The notes under the pieces: generated by a model
Databases searched by the model: none
Told to the model about the DNA's origin: nothing
What the model saw: only the letters and a program-made list of their open reading frames with translations
NCBI GenBank assembly: GCA_009703445.1
Contig: WLGA01000020.1
Coordinates: 1 to 12,703, forward strand
Direction: 5' to 3'
DNA length: 12,703 bases
Origin: Actinomycetota bacterium
GTDB lineage: Bacteria; Actinomycetota; Actinomycetes; Actinomycetales; Microbacteriaceae
In this document: piece after piece, positions 1 through 7,074 of the stretch
Layout of the letters: each line of letters begins with the position of its first letter
Position numbering within the stretch: the stretch's first letter is position 1
Program-made: the position numbers and the translations under genes

Positions 1-573
1 CAGCACTACGACATCATCTCGGCTTTCATAAAGTCGGTTCGCGGTTCCGACGCGGACGCTGCGATTCACTATCTCGCACGAATGATTGAAGGTGGCGAGG
101 ATCCACGGTTTATCGCAAGACGGCTCATGATTCTGGCGGCCGAAGACATCGGACTAGCCGACCCTCAGGCCCTCACGCTCGCGGTGTCTGCGGCAGAGAC
201 GGTCGCAATGATTGGCATGCCAGAGGGTCGCATTCCTTTGGCCGAAGCAACCATCTATTTGGCGCTGGCACCCAAGTCAAACACTGCCTACAACGCAATC
301 AACTCTGCACTTGCTGACGTTCGCAACGGACTGGTTGGGCAGGTTCCAAATGCCCTGAAAAGCTCGAATTTTGCCAAGGCGCAAAGCCAGGGTGCCGGCG
401 TCGGCTACGAATACCCTCATGACTCGAGCCGCGCAGTAGTTCCGCAGCGCTATCTCGATGACAAGGTTCTGGGGCGCAAGTATTACCTGCCCAAGGATGT
501 TGGCCACGAGCGTGAGCTCGGTGAGAGATGGGTCAAACTTCGCGACATCATTCGTTCATTCAAGGGCAAATAG
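1..573 (+). CDS. rarA: Replication-associated recombination protein RarA (MgsA), C-terminal part
   Basis: The frame is open from base 1 and the gene starts outside the window; 190 codons are visible, ending in TAG. RarA is a clamp-loader-like AAA+ ATPase that acts at stalled replication forks. The ATPase core with Walker motifs lies upstream and is not seen. What is visible is the helical lid and C-terminal tetramerisation region. The family signatures HYDIISAFIKSVRGSD, DPRFIARRL, AEDIGLADP and LALAPKSNTAYNAI are all present, followed by the typical C-terminal stretch with YPHD, QRYL and a GRKYY-type motif. No frameshift or internal stop is seen. It is followed by a 214-base gap containing the rpsD promoter, so it probably ends its own transcription unit, although I see no convincing terminator after it. 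The assignment is firm; only the N-terminal half is missing. Confidence 0.95.
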   Translation, partial: QHYDIISAFIKSVRGSDADAAIHYLARMIEGGEDPRFIARRLMILAAEDIGLADPQALTLAVSAAETVAMIGMPEGRIPLAEATIYLALAPKSNTAYNAINSALADVRNGLVGQVPNALKSSNFAKAQSQGAGVGYEYPHDSSRAVVPQRYLDDKVLGRKYYLPKDVGHERELGERWVKLRDIIRSFKGK

Positions 574-596
574 GCCTACCAATCCTCAGTAGGTCC

Positions 597-626
597 TTGG
601 CTTCGAGCCCTAGCGACTGCTAAGAT
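597..626 (+). promoter_or_regulatory. Candidate sigma-70-type promoter for rpsD
   Basis: A -35-like TTGGCT (597-602) and a -10-like TAAGAT (621-626) are separated by 18 bases. TG at 618-619 just before the -10 makes it an extended -10. Each hexamer matches 4 of 6 consensus positions. The predicted start of transcription is near 633, giving a leader of about 155 bases before rpsD. This is pattern matching only; no start-site data are available. Confidence 0.5.
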
Positions 627-632
627 TGTCAG

Positions 633-787
633 GTTGCCGACTGGAACACTCAATCGCGGCTGTGCGAGTGTTCAACTACGGTGCGACTGTCCAATAGCCA
701 GACAGTCCGTGGCAGAGGATCACCTCGATCCGACTTGTGAACAAAAACCGCTATAAGCGATCCGCATGGATCCATTGAAAGGAAAAC
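633..787 (+). promoter_or_regulatory. Structured 5' leader of rpsD with four hairpins
   Basis: Four perfect inverted repeats follow one another. GAACACTC (644-651) pairs with GAGTGTTC (666-673). GACTGTC (685-691) pairs with GACAGTC (701-707), and ACG (678-680) can extend it with CGT (708-710). GGATC (717-721) pairs with GATCC (727-731). GATCC (759-763) pairs with GGATC (768-772). The last two hairpins share complementary arms, so alternative pairings are possible. They include a direct repeat CGATCCG at 726-732 and 758-764, and a palindrome ATGGATCCAT at 766-775. The last hairpin ends a few bases before the Shine-Dalgarno GAAAGGA (777-783). S4 is known to repress its own mRNA through structured leaders in other bacteria. 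A role as an S4-responsive leader here is inference. Confidence 0.45.
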
Positions 788-1417
788 GTGTCAAAAACCA
801 CACGTACCCGCAGCAAGACTCGTTTGTCTCGCGCGCTGGGAATTGCCCTAACCCCAAAGGCAGCTAAGTACCTAGAGAAGCGTCCATACGCTCCAGGTGA
901 GCACGGCCGCACCAAGAAGAAGGCTGACAGCGACTACGCCGTTCGTCTTCGCGAGAAGCAGCGTCTACGCGCCCAGTACGGCATCCGTGAAGCACAGCTT
1001 CGCAAGACCTTCCAGGAAGCAAAGCGCGCAGATGGTCTAACTGGTGAAAACCTAGTAGAGCTTCTAGAAATGCGCCTCGACGCAGTTGTGCTACGTGCAG
1101 GCTTCGCCCGCACAATCGCACAGGCTCGTCAGATGGTTGTGCACCGTCACATCCTTGTCAACGGTGAGCGCGTCGACCGCCCATCATTCCGCGTAAAGCC
1201 AGGCCAGCTCGTGCACGTTCACGAGAAGTCTGAAATCACCGAGCCTTTCCAGGTTGCAGCAGCCGGCGGTCACGTCGACGTTCTTCCTCCGGTTCCTGGT
1301 TACCTAGACGTTCAGCTAGACAAGCTTCACGCGACTCTAGTTCGTCGTCCAAAGCGTGCCGAAGTTCCAGTTACCTGTGAAGTTCAGCTCGTTGTTGAGT
1401 ACTACGCAGCTCGATAA
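788..1417 (+). CDS. rpsD: 30S ribosomal protein S4
   Basis: Primary 16S rRNA-binding protein that nucleates assembly of the 30S body; the family also takes part in translational accuracy and, in several bacteria, autoregulation. The 209 residues match the usual length. The N-terminal region contains EKRPYAPGEHGR, typical of S4. The S4 RNA-binding domain follows, with LLEMRLDAVVLRAGFA at about 95-110 and the ARQMVVHRHILVNGERVD stretch after it. The end EVQLVVEYYAAR is like Microbacteriaceae S4. The N-terminus has no zinc-binding cysteines, so this is the zinc-free form. The start is GTG with Shine-Dalgarno GAAAGGA ending four bases upstream. It stands apart from the usual alpha operon (rpsM-rpsK-rpoA) and is followed after 23 bases by a DUF948 gene. 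Leucine is coded by CTA in 10 of 21 cases, unusual for an actinobacterium. Confidence 0.98.
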   Translation: MSKTTRTRSKTRLSRALGIALTPKAAKYLEKRPYAPGEHGRTKKKADSDYAVRLREKQRLRAQYGIREAQLRKTFQEAKRADGLTGENLVELLEMRLDAVVLRAGFARTIAQARQMVVHRHILVNGERVDRPSFRVKPGQLVHVHEKSEITEPFQVAAAGGHVDVLPPVPGYLDVQLDKLHATLVRRPKRAEVPVTCEVQLVVEYYAAR

Positions 1418-1440
1418 ATAAAATCGGTTTAGGAGTTCAG

Positions 1441-1791
1441 ATGAGCGGTGGAGACGTAGCGGCATTGATCGCAGCGGGAGGATTCGTCCTCTTGGTGCTA
1501 TTTGTTGCTGTGCCATTGCTAAAGCTTGGACGCGTTCTAGACGAGACTCGCAATTCAATTCGCGACCTCAACCAGACCGTTTCTCCACTTCTCTCTGAAC
1601 TTACCGAAACCGTAACCTCGACCAACAAGCAGTTGGCCAAGGTAGACCAGATCACCGAGAACATCTCGGAGGTCACCACGAACGTCAGCTCACTCGTAGC
1701 CGTGTTCTCAGCAACCCTCGGTTCACCTTTGGTGAAGATCGCTGGCCTTACTCAGGGCCTCCGAAGCGCTCTGCTAGGCAAGAAGAAGTAG
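1441..1791 (+). CDS. DUF948 domain-containing membrane-anchored protein
   Basis: A 116-residue protein with one N-terminal transmembrane segment (about residues 8-27, alanine/glycine then LLVLFVAVPLL). A long polar, heptad-like region (about 30-90) follows, with repeated TVSPLLSELTETV-type spacing that suggests a coiled coil. It ends in a basic KKK tail. This layout is that of the DUF948 family, small membrane-anchored proteins of unknown function. The start ATG has a strong Shine-Dalgarno, AGGAG at 1431-1435, five bases upstream. It sits between rpsD and the small gene before alaS and is probably cotranscribed with both. The family call rests on recognition of the architecture and of similar neighbours in Actinobacteria. 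I cannot assign a biochemical function. Confidence 0.8.
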   Translation: MSGGDVAALIAAGGFVLLVLFVAVPLLKLGRVLDETRNSIRDLNQTVSPLLSELTETVTSTNKQLAKVDQITENISEVTTNVSSLVAVFSATLGSPLVKIAGLTQGLRSALLGKKK

Positions 1792-1799
1792 GTCAGTCA

Positions 1800-2027
1800 A
1801 TGAAAAAAGCATTTTGGTTCATCACTGGCATTGCTGCCGGTCTAGTTGCGGCAGAGCAGCTTAAGAACAACCCAAAGGCTAAAGCGATTGCCGACGACGT
1901 AATGGCAAAGGTTCGCGAACTAGGCGACGTTGCCGCAGAAGGCTTCCGCGAACGCGAAGCTGAGCTGTCAGCTCAAAAGAAGCCTGCTGCAACCAAGGCT
2001 GCTTCAAAGCCTGCTTCGAACGCATAA
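1800..2027 (+). CDS. Small hypothetical protein with an N-terminal hydrophobic segment and Lys/Ala-rich tail
   Basis: A 75-residue protein I do not recognise by family. Residues 4-18 (AFWFITGIAAGLVAA) form a short hydrophobic helix after a KK start. An amphipathic charged helix (about 22-58) follows, then a low-complexity tail of K, P, A, T and S. The start ATG lies eight bases after the DUF948 stop with only a weak Shine-Dalgarno (AGG at 1790-1792), and the stop is two bases before alaS, so translation is probably coupled on both sides. The codon pattern matches its neighbours and the frame is clean, which supports a real gene. A small protein in this place between a DUF948 gene and alaS is, as far as I recall, common in related Actinobacteria. 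A membrane-associated partner of the DUF948 protein is possible but is inference. Confidence 0.75.
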   Translation: MKKAFWFITGIAAGLVAAEQLKNNPKAKAIADDVMAKVRELGDVAAEGFREREAELSAQKKPAATKAASKPASNA

Positions 2028-2029
2028 GC

Positions 2030-4687
2030 ATGCAGACTGCGGAAATCCGCCAGCGCTGGCTCGATTTTTTCGAGAGCAAAGGCCACACAGTTGTTCCTTC
2101 GGCTTCACTGATCAGTGAAGACCCATCACTACTTTTCACCGTTGCCGGTATGGTGCCATTCATCCCATACATGAGCGGTCTAGTGCCAGCCCCATTTGCG
2201 CGCGCTACCAGCGTTCAGAAGTGTGTCCGCACCCTAGACATCGAAGAGGTAGGCAAGACTACCCGTCACGGCACCTTCTTCCAGATGAACGGAAACTTCT
2301 CGTTCGGTGACTACTTCAAGAAGGAAGCCATCGCGTATGCCTGGGAGTTCCTCACCAAACCACAGTCAGAGGGCGGTCTAGAACTAGACAAGCAACTCCT
2401 GTGGGTCACCGTTTTCCAAGACGACGACGAATCCATCGAGATCTGGCGCGATGTTGCCGGAATTCCGATGGAACGCATTCAGCGCCGCGGGATGAAGGAC
2501 AACTACTGGTCAACAGGCCAGCCAGGTCCTGCAGGCCCATGTTCAGAGATTTACTACGACCGCGGCCCAGCGTATGGTCGCGAGGGCGGCCCAGAAGCCG
2601 ACGAAGACCGCTACATCGAAATCTGGAACCTCGTGTTCATGCAGTTCGAGCGCGGTCAGGGAACTGGCAAGGACAACTTTGAGATTCTTCGTGAACTTCC
2701 GAAGAAGAACATTGACACCGGTATGGGTCTTGAGCGCGTTGCGTTCCTCATGCAGGGCGTTGAAAACCTTTACGAGATCGACCAGGTTCGCCCGGTTCTT
2801 GATCTCGCGGCAAAGCTTTCCGGCAAGACCTACGGTGCCAGCGTTGAAGATGACGTTCGTCTTCGAGTTATCGCGGACCACATTCGTTCGGCTCTCATGC
2901 TCATTGGTGATGGCGTAACTCCTGCAAACGATGGTCGCGGCTATGTACTTCGTCGACTACTGCGTCGTTCGGTGCGTGCAATGCGTCTATTGGGTGTCGA
3001 AGGTGCAACTTTCACTGAGCTATTCACGGCATCAAAGGAAGCCATGAAGGCTTCTTACCCAGAGCTTGAAACAGATTTCGATCGAATCCTGAAGACCGCT
3101 GTTGCCGAAGAAGAAACCTTCATGCGCACCCTGGTCGCCGGAACCGTGTTCCTAGATGAGGCGATTGCTCACGCAAAGCAGGGCGGCGGTAAAGAGCTCA
3201 AGGGCGATGCAGCGTTCTTGTTGCACGACACCTACGGATTCCCAATCGACCTAACGCTTGAGGTTGCTGAAGAAGCAGGCTTGACCGTGGACCGCGATGG
3301 CTTCAAGGCGCTTATGACCGAGCAGCGCGACCGTGCGAAGGCCGACGCTCGCGAGAAGAAGCTCGGCGGAACCGACCTTTCGGTTTACTCAGCTTTCCGC
3401 GCCAAGGGCGTCACCAAGTTCACCGGCTACGAGGAACTTTCATCTGAAGGTCGAATCCTCGGTTTGATCGTGGACGGTAAAGACGCAGCGGTTGCAACCT
3501 CTGGTCAGATTGCCGAAGTCATCCTCGACGAAACTTCGTTTTACGCCGAATCGGGCGGTCAGGACTCTGACGCCGGATTCATCAACGGTGACGGCTTTGA
3601 GCTCGAGGTCCTCGACGTTCAAAAGCCTGTCAAGGGGCTAATCAGCCACAAGGTTTTGGTTCGCTCAGGTGAGGTTTCGGTCGGGGCGAAGGCTCAGACC
3701 GAGGTAGATGCAGACTGGCGCTTGGGCGCGTGTCAAGCACACTCGGGAACACACATCGTGCACGCAGCATTGCGTGAAGTTCTCGGCCCATCGGCCCTTC
3801 AGAGCGGTTCCTATAACAAGCCTGGTTACCTACGTCTTGACTTTGCCTGGGCTCAGTCACTTTCGCTCGAAACTCGCAGTGAGATTGAAGAAGTTACCAA
3901 CCTTGCCATTCGCCGCGACCTTGCGGTTAGCGCTCAGCACATGAGCCTTCCAGAAGCGCGCGAATGGGGAGCAGTGGCGCTATTCGGTGAGACTTACGAC
4001 GAGAGCGTTAGAGTCATCCAAGTTGGCGGACCTTGGTCACGCGAGCTTTGTGGTGGAACCCACGTATCGCGTAGCTCGCAGGTCGGTCTTGTCTCAATCA
4101 TCGGAGAGTCTTCTGTCGGTTCAGGTTCACGCCGTCTCGAAGCGCTCGTCGGAATCGAAGCATTCCGTTCGCTGGCCACCGAGCGCGCACTGGTTGCCCG
4201 TCTTGGTGAAGCTCTGAAGAGCCCAAAGGCTGAGATCGAAGAGCGCCTAATGTCGACGATCGAAGAGCTAAAGCAGGCTCAACGTAAGCTAACCCAGATG
4301 CAGGCCGCGCAACTAGCGACTCGCATTCCAGAATTCACCTCAGCCGCAATCACCATCGGTTCAACGAAACTAGTTGAAGCCAACCTCGGCGAGGTTGGTT
4401 CGGTAGATGACCTTCGCGGCTTGGCTACTCAGATCCGTGAAATGCTCGGCACCGAATCTGGTGTCGTCGCACTATTCGGCGTAGTGGCAGAGAAGCCTAT
4501 GGTTTTGATTGCCACAACCGAAGCCGCACGAGCTTCGGGTCACAAGGCCGGCAACCTAGTTCGCAGTGCAAGCCAGGTTCTAGGTGGCGGCGGTGGCGGC
4601 AAGGATGACCTCGCCCAGGGTGGCGGCGCAGATGTAGCCAAGATTGGCGAGGCACAGGCAGCTGTTCGCGGAGCGCTGGGAGCCTAG
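2030..4687 (+). CDS. alaS: Alanyl-tRNA synthetase
   Basis: Charges tRNA-Ala with alanine in the cytoplasm and edits mischarged Ser- and Gly-tRNA-Ala. The 885 residues are close to the usual 870-900. The class II catalytic core is N-terminal, with motif 2 at R79 (RHGTFFQMNGNFSFGDYF) and motif 3 at 231-236 (GMGLER). The editing domain keeps its metal ligands: H571 and H575 in HSGTH, and C674 and H678 in CGGTH. The C-terminal region has the glycine-rich LGGGGGGKDD of the DHHA1/C-Ala domain. The product begins MQTAEIRQRWLDFFESKGH, the normal N-terminus. It starts two bases after the preceding stop without a visible Shine-Dalgarno, which points to translational coupling. Its stop TAG shares one base with the GTG start of ruvX. 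No defect is seen. Confidence 0.98.
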   Translation: MQTAEIRQRWLDFFESKGHTVVPSASLISEDPSLLFTVAGMVPFIPYMSGLVPAPFARATSVQKCVRTLDIEEVGKTTRHGTFFQMNGNFSFGDYFKKEAIAYAWEFLTKPQSEGGLELDKQLLWVTVFQDDDESIEIWRDVAGIPMERIQRRGMKDNYWSTGQPGPAGPCSEIYYDRGPAYGREGGPEADEDRYIEIWNLVFMQFERGQGTGKDNFEILRELPKKNIDTGMGLERVAFLMQGVENLYEIDQVRPVLDLAAKLSGKTYGASVEDDVRLRVIADHIRSALMLIGDGVTPANDGRGYVLRRLLRRSVRAMRLLGVEGATFTELFTASKEAMKASYPELETDFDRILKTAVAEEETFMRTLVAGTVFLDEAIAHAKQGGGKELKGDAAFLLHDTYGFPIDLTLEVAEEAGLTVDRDGFKALMTEQRDRAKADAREKKLGGTDLSVYSAFRAKGVTKFTGYEELSSEGRILGLIVDGKDAAVATSGQIAEVILDETSFYAESGGQDSDAGFINGDGFELEVLDVQKPVKGLISHKVLVRSGEVSVGAKAQTEVDADWRLGACQAHSGTHIVHAALREVLGPSALQSGSYNKPGYLRLDFAWAQSLSLETRSEIEEVTNLAIRRDLAVSAQHMSLPEAREWGAVALFGETYDESVRVIQVGGPWSRELCGGTHVSRSSQVGLVSIIGESSVGSGSRRLEALVGIEAFRSLATERALVARLGEALKSPKAEIEERLMSTIEELKQAQRKLTQMQAAQLATRIPEFTSAAITIGSTKLVEANLGEVGSVDDLRGLATQIREMLGTESGVVALFGVVAEKPMVLIATTEAARASGHKAGNLVRSASQVLGGGGGGKDDLAQGGGADVAKIGEAQAAVRGALGA

Positions 4688-5154
4688 TGCGCCAGGGCCG
4701 TCGACTGGCTGTTGACGTTGGCAAGGTCAGAGTTGGCCTTGCTATCTCAGACTTTCACGGCATTCTCGCATCGCCACTGCAAAACATTGATAGACAAGCT
4801 GAAGACGTCGACACTGTCCGTCTGGTTTTAGCTGCCATCTCTGATGAAACCATAATTGAGACTTATTTCGGCCTGCCGGTATCGATGTCTGGGAAGGCTT
4901 CGGCTTCAACGGACGACGCCGTGGCTCTAGCGACCGCCTTTGCGGCCGCATCGAACATCCCAGTCAGGATGATTGACGAGCGATTGACTACGGTATCAGC
5001 CGGTTCGGCATTGCGAAGTTCTGGCAAAAACTCGAAAGATGGCCGCAAAGTGATCGATCAGATTGCTGCCACGCTTATCCTTGAGCAAGCTCTGGCCATG
5101 GAGAAGAACCTTGGTCAACAACCCGGCGTCGCATTGGAGGACTTGGATGTCTAA
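4687..5154 (+). CDS. ruvX: RuvX/YqgF family pre-16S rRNA nuclease (putative Holliday junction resolvase)
   Basis: RNase H-fold nuclease. The family is described both as a putative Holliday junction resolvase and as the nuclease that matures the 5' end of 16S rRNA. The 155 residues are slightly longer than the usual 140-150 because of a short C-terminal tail. The expected acidic residues are present: D10 in LAVDVG, E98 in DERLTT and D124 in the DQIAATLIL helix. The GTG start overlaps the alaS stop by one base (TAGTG), with GGGAG at 4678-4682 as a likely Shine-Dalgarno. The 3' end overlaps mltG by eight bases. The alaS-ruvX-mltG-aroE order is common in Actinobacteria and supports the call. Neither activity is proven for this protein. 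Confidence 0.93.
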   Translation: MRQGRRLAVDVGKVRVGLAISDFHGILASPLQNIDRQAEDVDTVRLVLAAISDETIIETYFGLPVSMSGKASASTDDAVALATAFAAASNIPVRMIDERLTTVSAGSALRSSGKNSKDGRKVIDQIAATLILEQALAMEKNLGQQPGVALEDLDV

Positions 5155-6187
5155 GTTCACTCGACGCCGCTTGGTGGTAGTAATCGCAGTTGCGGTTGTC
5201 GTTCTAGGTACTCTCACATTTGCAAACCGTTCGGCGATTCGTTCTAGCTTTGACCAACTCATCGGAAACGATTATCAAGGCGAGGGCTACAGTTCGATAC
5301 TTTTCGAAGTTCAACCGGGAGACACCGGCGAATCAATCGCCAACTCGCTCGTAGACCAGGGCGTCGTAAAGAACTTCCGAACGATTTACAAACTTATCCT
5401 CGACGAGAACCCGAAGTTCTATCCAGGCACTTACAAACTGCGTCTACACATGTCTTCGCAAGCCGCGCTGAATGCTCTTTTGGACCCGGCTTCCTCGGTG
5501 ACAAATCGAGTTCTAATCAAGGAAGGGTTGCGCGCAAGCGTCATCCTGGACGTACTAGCTAAGTCGACCGGAATTTCACGCAGTGAATTTCACGATGCCG
5601 CAAACCAACGAGAGGCAATCGGGCTTCCGGCGGATGCGGTTTCGGTAGAGGGCTACCTATTCCCGGCAACCTATACATTTTCACCGAAGGCAACCGCCGT
5701 CAGCATTTTGAAGACGATGATTTCAAGGACGCAAGAAGAACTGGATCGTTTTGGGGTCAAGGATTCCGATCGACACCGCGTTCTGACCATGGCCTCTGTG
5801 GTTCAGAGTGAAGCGCGACTGGAGCCCGACTTCTACAAGGTAAGTAGGGTCTTTTCCAACCGCATAAAGGCTGGAATGCACCTTCAATCGGATGCCACAG
5901 TGAGCTATGGAGTGAACGGTAAGACTGTGAGCACCTCGGCTGCAGATCGAGCCAATGACAACGGGTTCAACACCTACTTGCACCCAGGATTGCCTGTCGG
6001 CCCAATCAGTTCGCCGGGAGCCGTGGCAATCGATGCCGCGCTGAACCCAGCACCAGGCTCATGGTTGTTCTTCTGTGCAATCAACTTGAAGACAGGTGAA
6101 ACAGTTTTCAGCACCACGTATGCGGAACACGGCAGGGCCGTTGCCCTGTGGCGAGCATGGATGAAGGAGAACCCAGGTTATGAATAA
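5147..6187 (+). CDS. mltG: Endolytic murein transglycosylase MltG
   Basis: Membrane-anchored lytic transglycosylase that cuts nascent peptidoglycan strands, thought to end glycan polymerisation. The start is placed at ATG 5147, giving 346 residues. A strong Shine-Dalgarno GGAGG (5136-5140) lies six bases upstream, and the product then begins with a basic stretch and one membrane helix (about residues 9-25). An in-frame ATG at 5063 would add 28 residues lying wholly inside ruvX and is rejected. A LysM-like subdomain is seen around FEVQPGDTGESIA. The YceG catalytic domain follows, with the conserved glutamate E222 in MASVVQSEA and the HLQSDATVSYG and LPVGPISSPGA signatures. It overlaps ruvX (ATGTCTAA) and aroE by eight bases each, so the three are probably translated together. 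Confidence 0.95.
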   Translation: MSKFTRRRLVVVIAVAVVVLGTLTFANRSAIRSSFDQLIGNDYQGEGYSSILFEVQPGDTGESIANSLVDQGVVKNFRTIYKLILDENPKFYPGTYKLRLHMSSQAALNALLDPASSVTNRVLIKEGLRASVILDVLAKSTGISRSEFHDAANQREAIGLPADAVSVEGYLFPATYTFSPKATAVSILKTMISRTQEELDRFGVKDSDRHRVLTMASVVQSEARLEPDFYKVSRVFSNRIKAGMHLQSDATVSYGVNGKTVSTSAADRANDNGFNTYLHPGLPVGPISSPGAVAIDAALNPAPGSWLFFCAINLKTGETVFSTTYAEHGRAVALWRAWMKENPGYE

Positions 6188-7028
6188 GCGGTTTGCTGTG
6201 CTCGGTTCACCAATCGAACACTCGAAGTCTCCGGCCATCCACCTTGCTGCGTATCGTGTTCTGGGCCTCGACTGGGAGTATGGTCGCGCCGAAGTGCAAA
6301 AGGGTTTACTACGCACCTTTATCGCGGGTCTCGGAGAAGTCTGGAACGGCTTCTCGGTGACCATGCCTTTGAAGGAAGAGGCTACGCGGTTTGCCGAGGA
6401 GCTTGATGATTACGCAAGCCTGACCGGGGCCACCAACACCCTGTTTCTAGATGAGTTTGGCAAGTGGCACGGATTCAACACGGATGTTTTCGGCATCGTT
6501 CAGGCCGTCACCGAAGCCCGAATCGGGCTCGTAAAGCATGCGCTTATCATTGGCTCGGGAGCTACCGCTACATCTGCGATGGTCGCGCTCAGCGTACTGA
6601 ACCCGACCGCACAGGTCGAAGTGTTGGCACGTAATCCGGAATCTCGCAAAGCCTTGCTTGCGCTCGGGAAAAAACTCGGCTTGAAGGTTCGCACAGCTGG
6701 AGGCCTTCGCGCCGCCAGTCGAGTGTCTAACTTGACCATCTCTACCTTGCCGGCAGGTTCGCTCGACAAGAAGGCTGCCAAGTTAGCAAAGGCATTCTTC
6801 TGGAGGCCAAAGGGAGCACTGTTGGATGTTGCCTACAGCCCTTGGCCATCTGGGCTTGCACAGGCCTGGGCAGCAAAGGACAAGCGAACAATCAGCGGTC
6901 TAGAAATGCTGATTTGGCAGGCTGTTGCTCAAATTCGCATTTTCACAACTGGGTCTGCTGAACGAGAACTACCAAACGAAGTCGCAGTCGTCTCGGCAAT
7001 GCACATAGCCGTCGAAAACGAGCAATAG
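6180..7028 (+). CDS. aroE: Shikimate dehydrogenase
   Basis: Reduces 3-dehydroshikimate to shikimate with NADPH, the fourth step of the shikimate pathway. The 282 residues are of normal length. The substrate site is intact: S15 and S17 in EHSKSP, K65 in VTMPLK and D102 in NTD, with K65 and D102 as the catalytic pair. The dinucleotide loop reads GSGATATSA rather than the textbook GAGGAxxA. R in LARNPE is the residue expected to contact the NADP phosphate. The ATG overlaps the end of mltG by eight bases and has AAGGAG at 6164-6169. GLEMLIWQA near the end is the usual C-terminal signature. Quinate/shikimate dehydrogenase relatives share the fold, but the adjacent aroC-aroK-aroB-aroQ genes favour a biosynthetic role. 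Confidence 0.93.
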   Translation: MNKRFAVLGSPIEHSKSPAIHLAAYRVLGLDWEYGRAEVQKGLLRTFIAGLGEVWNGFSVTMPLKEEATRFAEELDDYASLTGATNTLFLDEFGKWHGFNTDVFGIVQAVTEARIGLVKHALIIGSGATATSAMVALSVLNPTAQVEVLARNPESRKALLALGKKLGLKVRTAGGLRAASRVSNLTISTLPAGSLDKKAAKLAKAFFWRPKGALLDVAYSPWPSGLAQAWAAKDKRTISGLEMLIWQAVAQIRIFTTGSAERELPNEVAVVSAMHIAVENEQ

Positions 7029-7059
7029 CGCAGAACTGCCCGGTTCAACGGGCTCGGTG

Positions 7060-7074
7060 TGGCACAATTGAGAA
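7060..7074 (+). promoter_or_regulatory. Candidate leaderless promoter for aroC
   Basis: An extended -10-like element, TG at 7060-7061 then CACAAT at 7063-7068, ends six bases before the aroC ATG. That spacing would put the transcription start on or next to the start codon. No Shine-Dalgarno precedes aroC, which fits a leaderless mRNA, a common class in Actinobacteria. The first base of the hexamer departs from TANNNT and no good -35 is seen, so confidence is modest. Confidence 0.35.

Noticed and set aside
575..593. CCTAC/GTAGG inverted repeat after rarA as a terminator
   Set aside because: Only five pairs with a nine-base loop and no T tract; not distinguishable from chance.
1412..1426. CGAT/ATCG repeat around the AT-rich end of rpsD
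   Set aside because: Four pairs only with no T run; no support for a terminator or promoter.
5063..5146. Longer mltG reading from ATG 5063
   Set aside because: The extra 28 residues lie wholly inside ruvX, while ATG 5147 has a strong Shine-Dalgarno (GGAGG, six bases away) and gives the expected basic-plus-membrane-helix N-terminus.
7038..7053. GCCCG/CGGGC hairpin between aroE and aroC
   Set aside because: Five pairs with a six-base loop and no T tract, so not a terminator; it may be chance.
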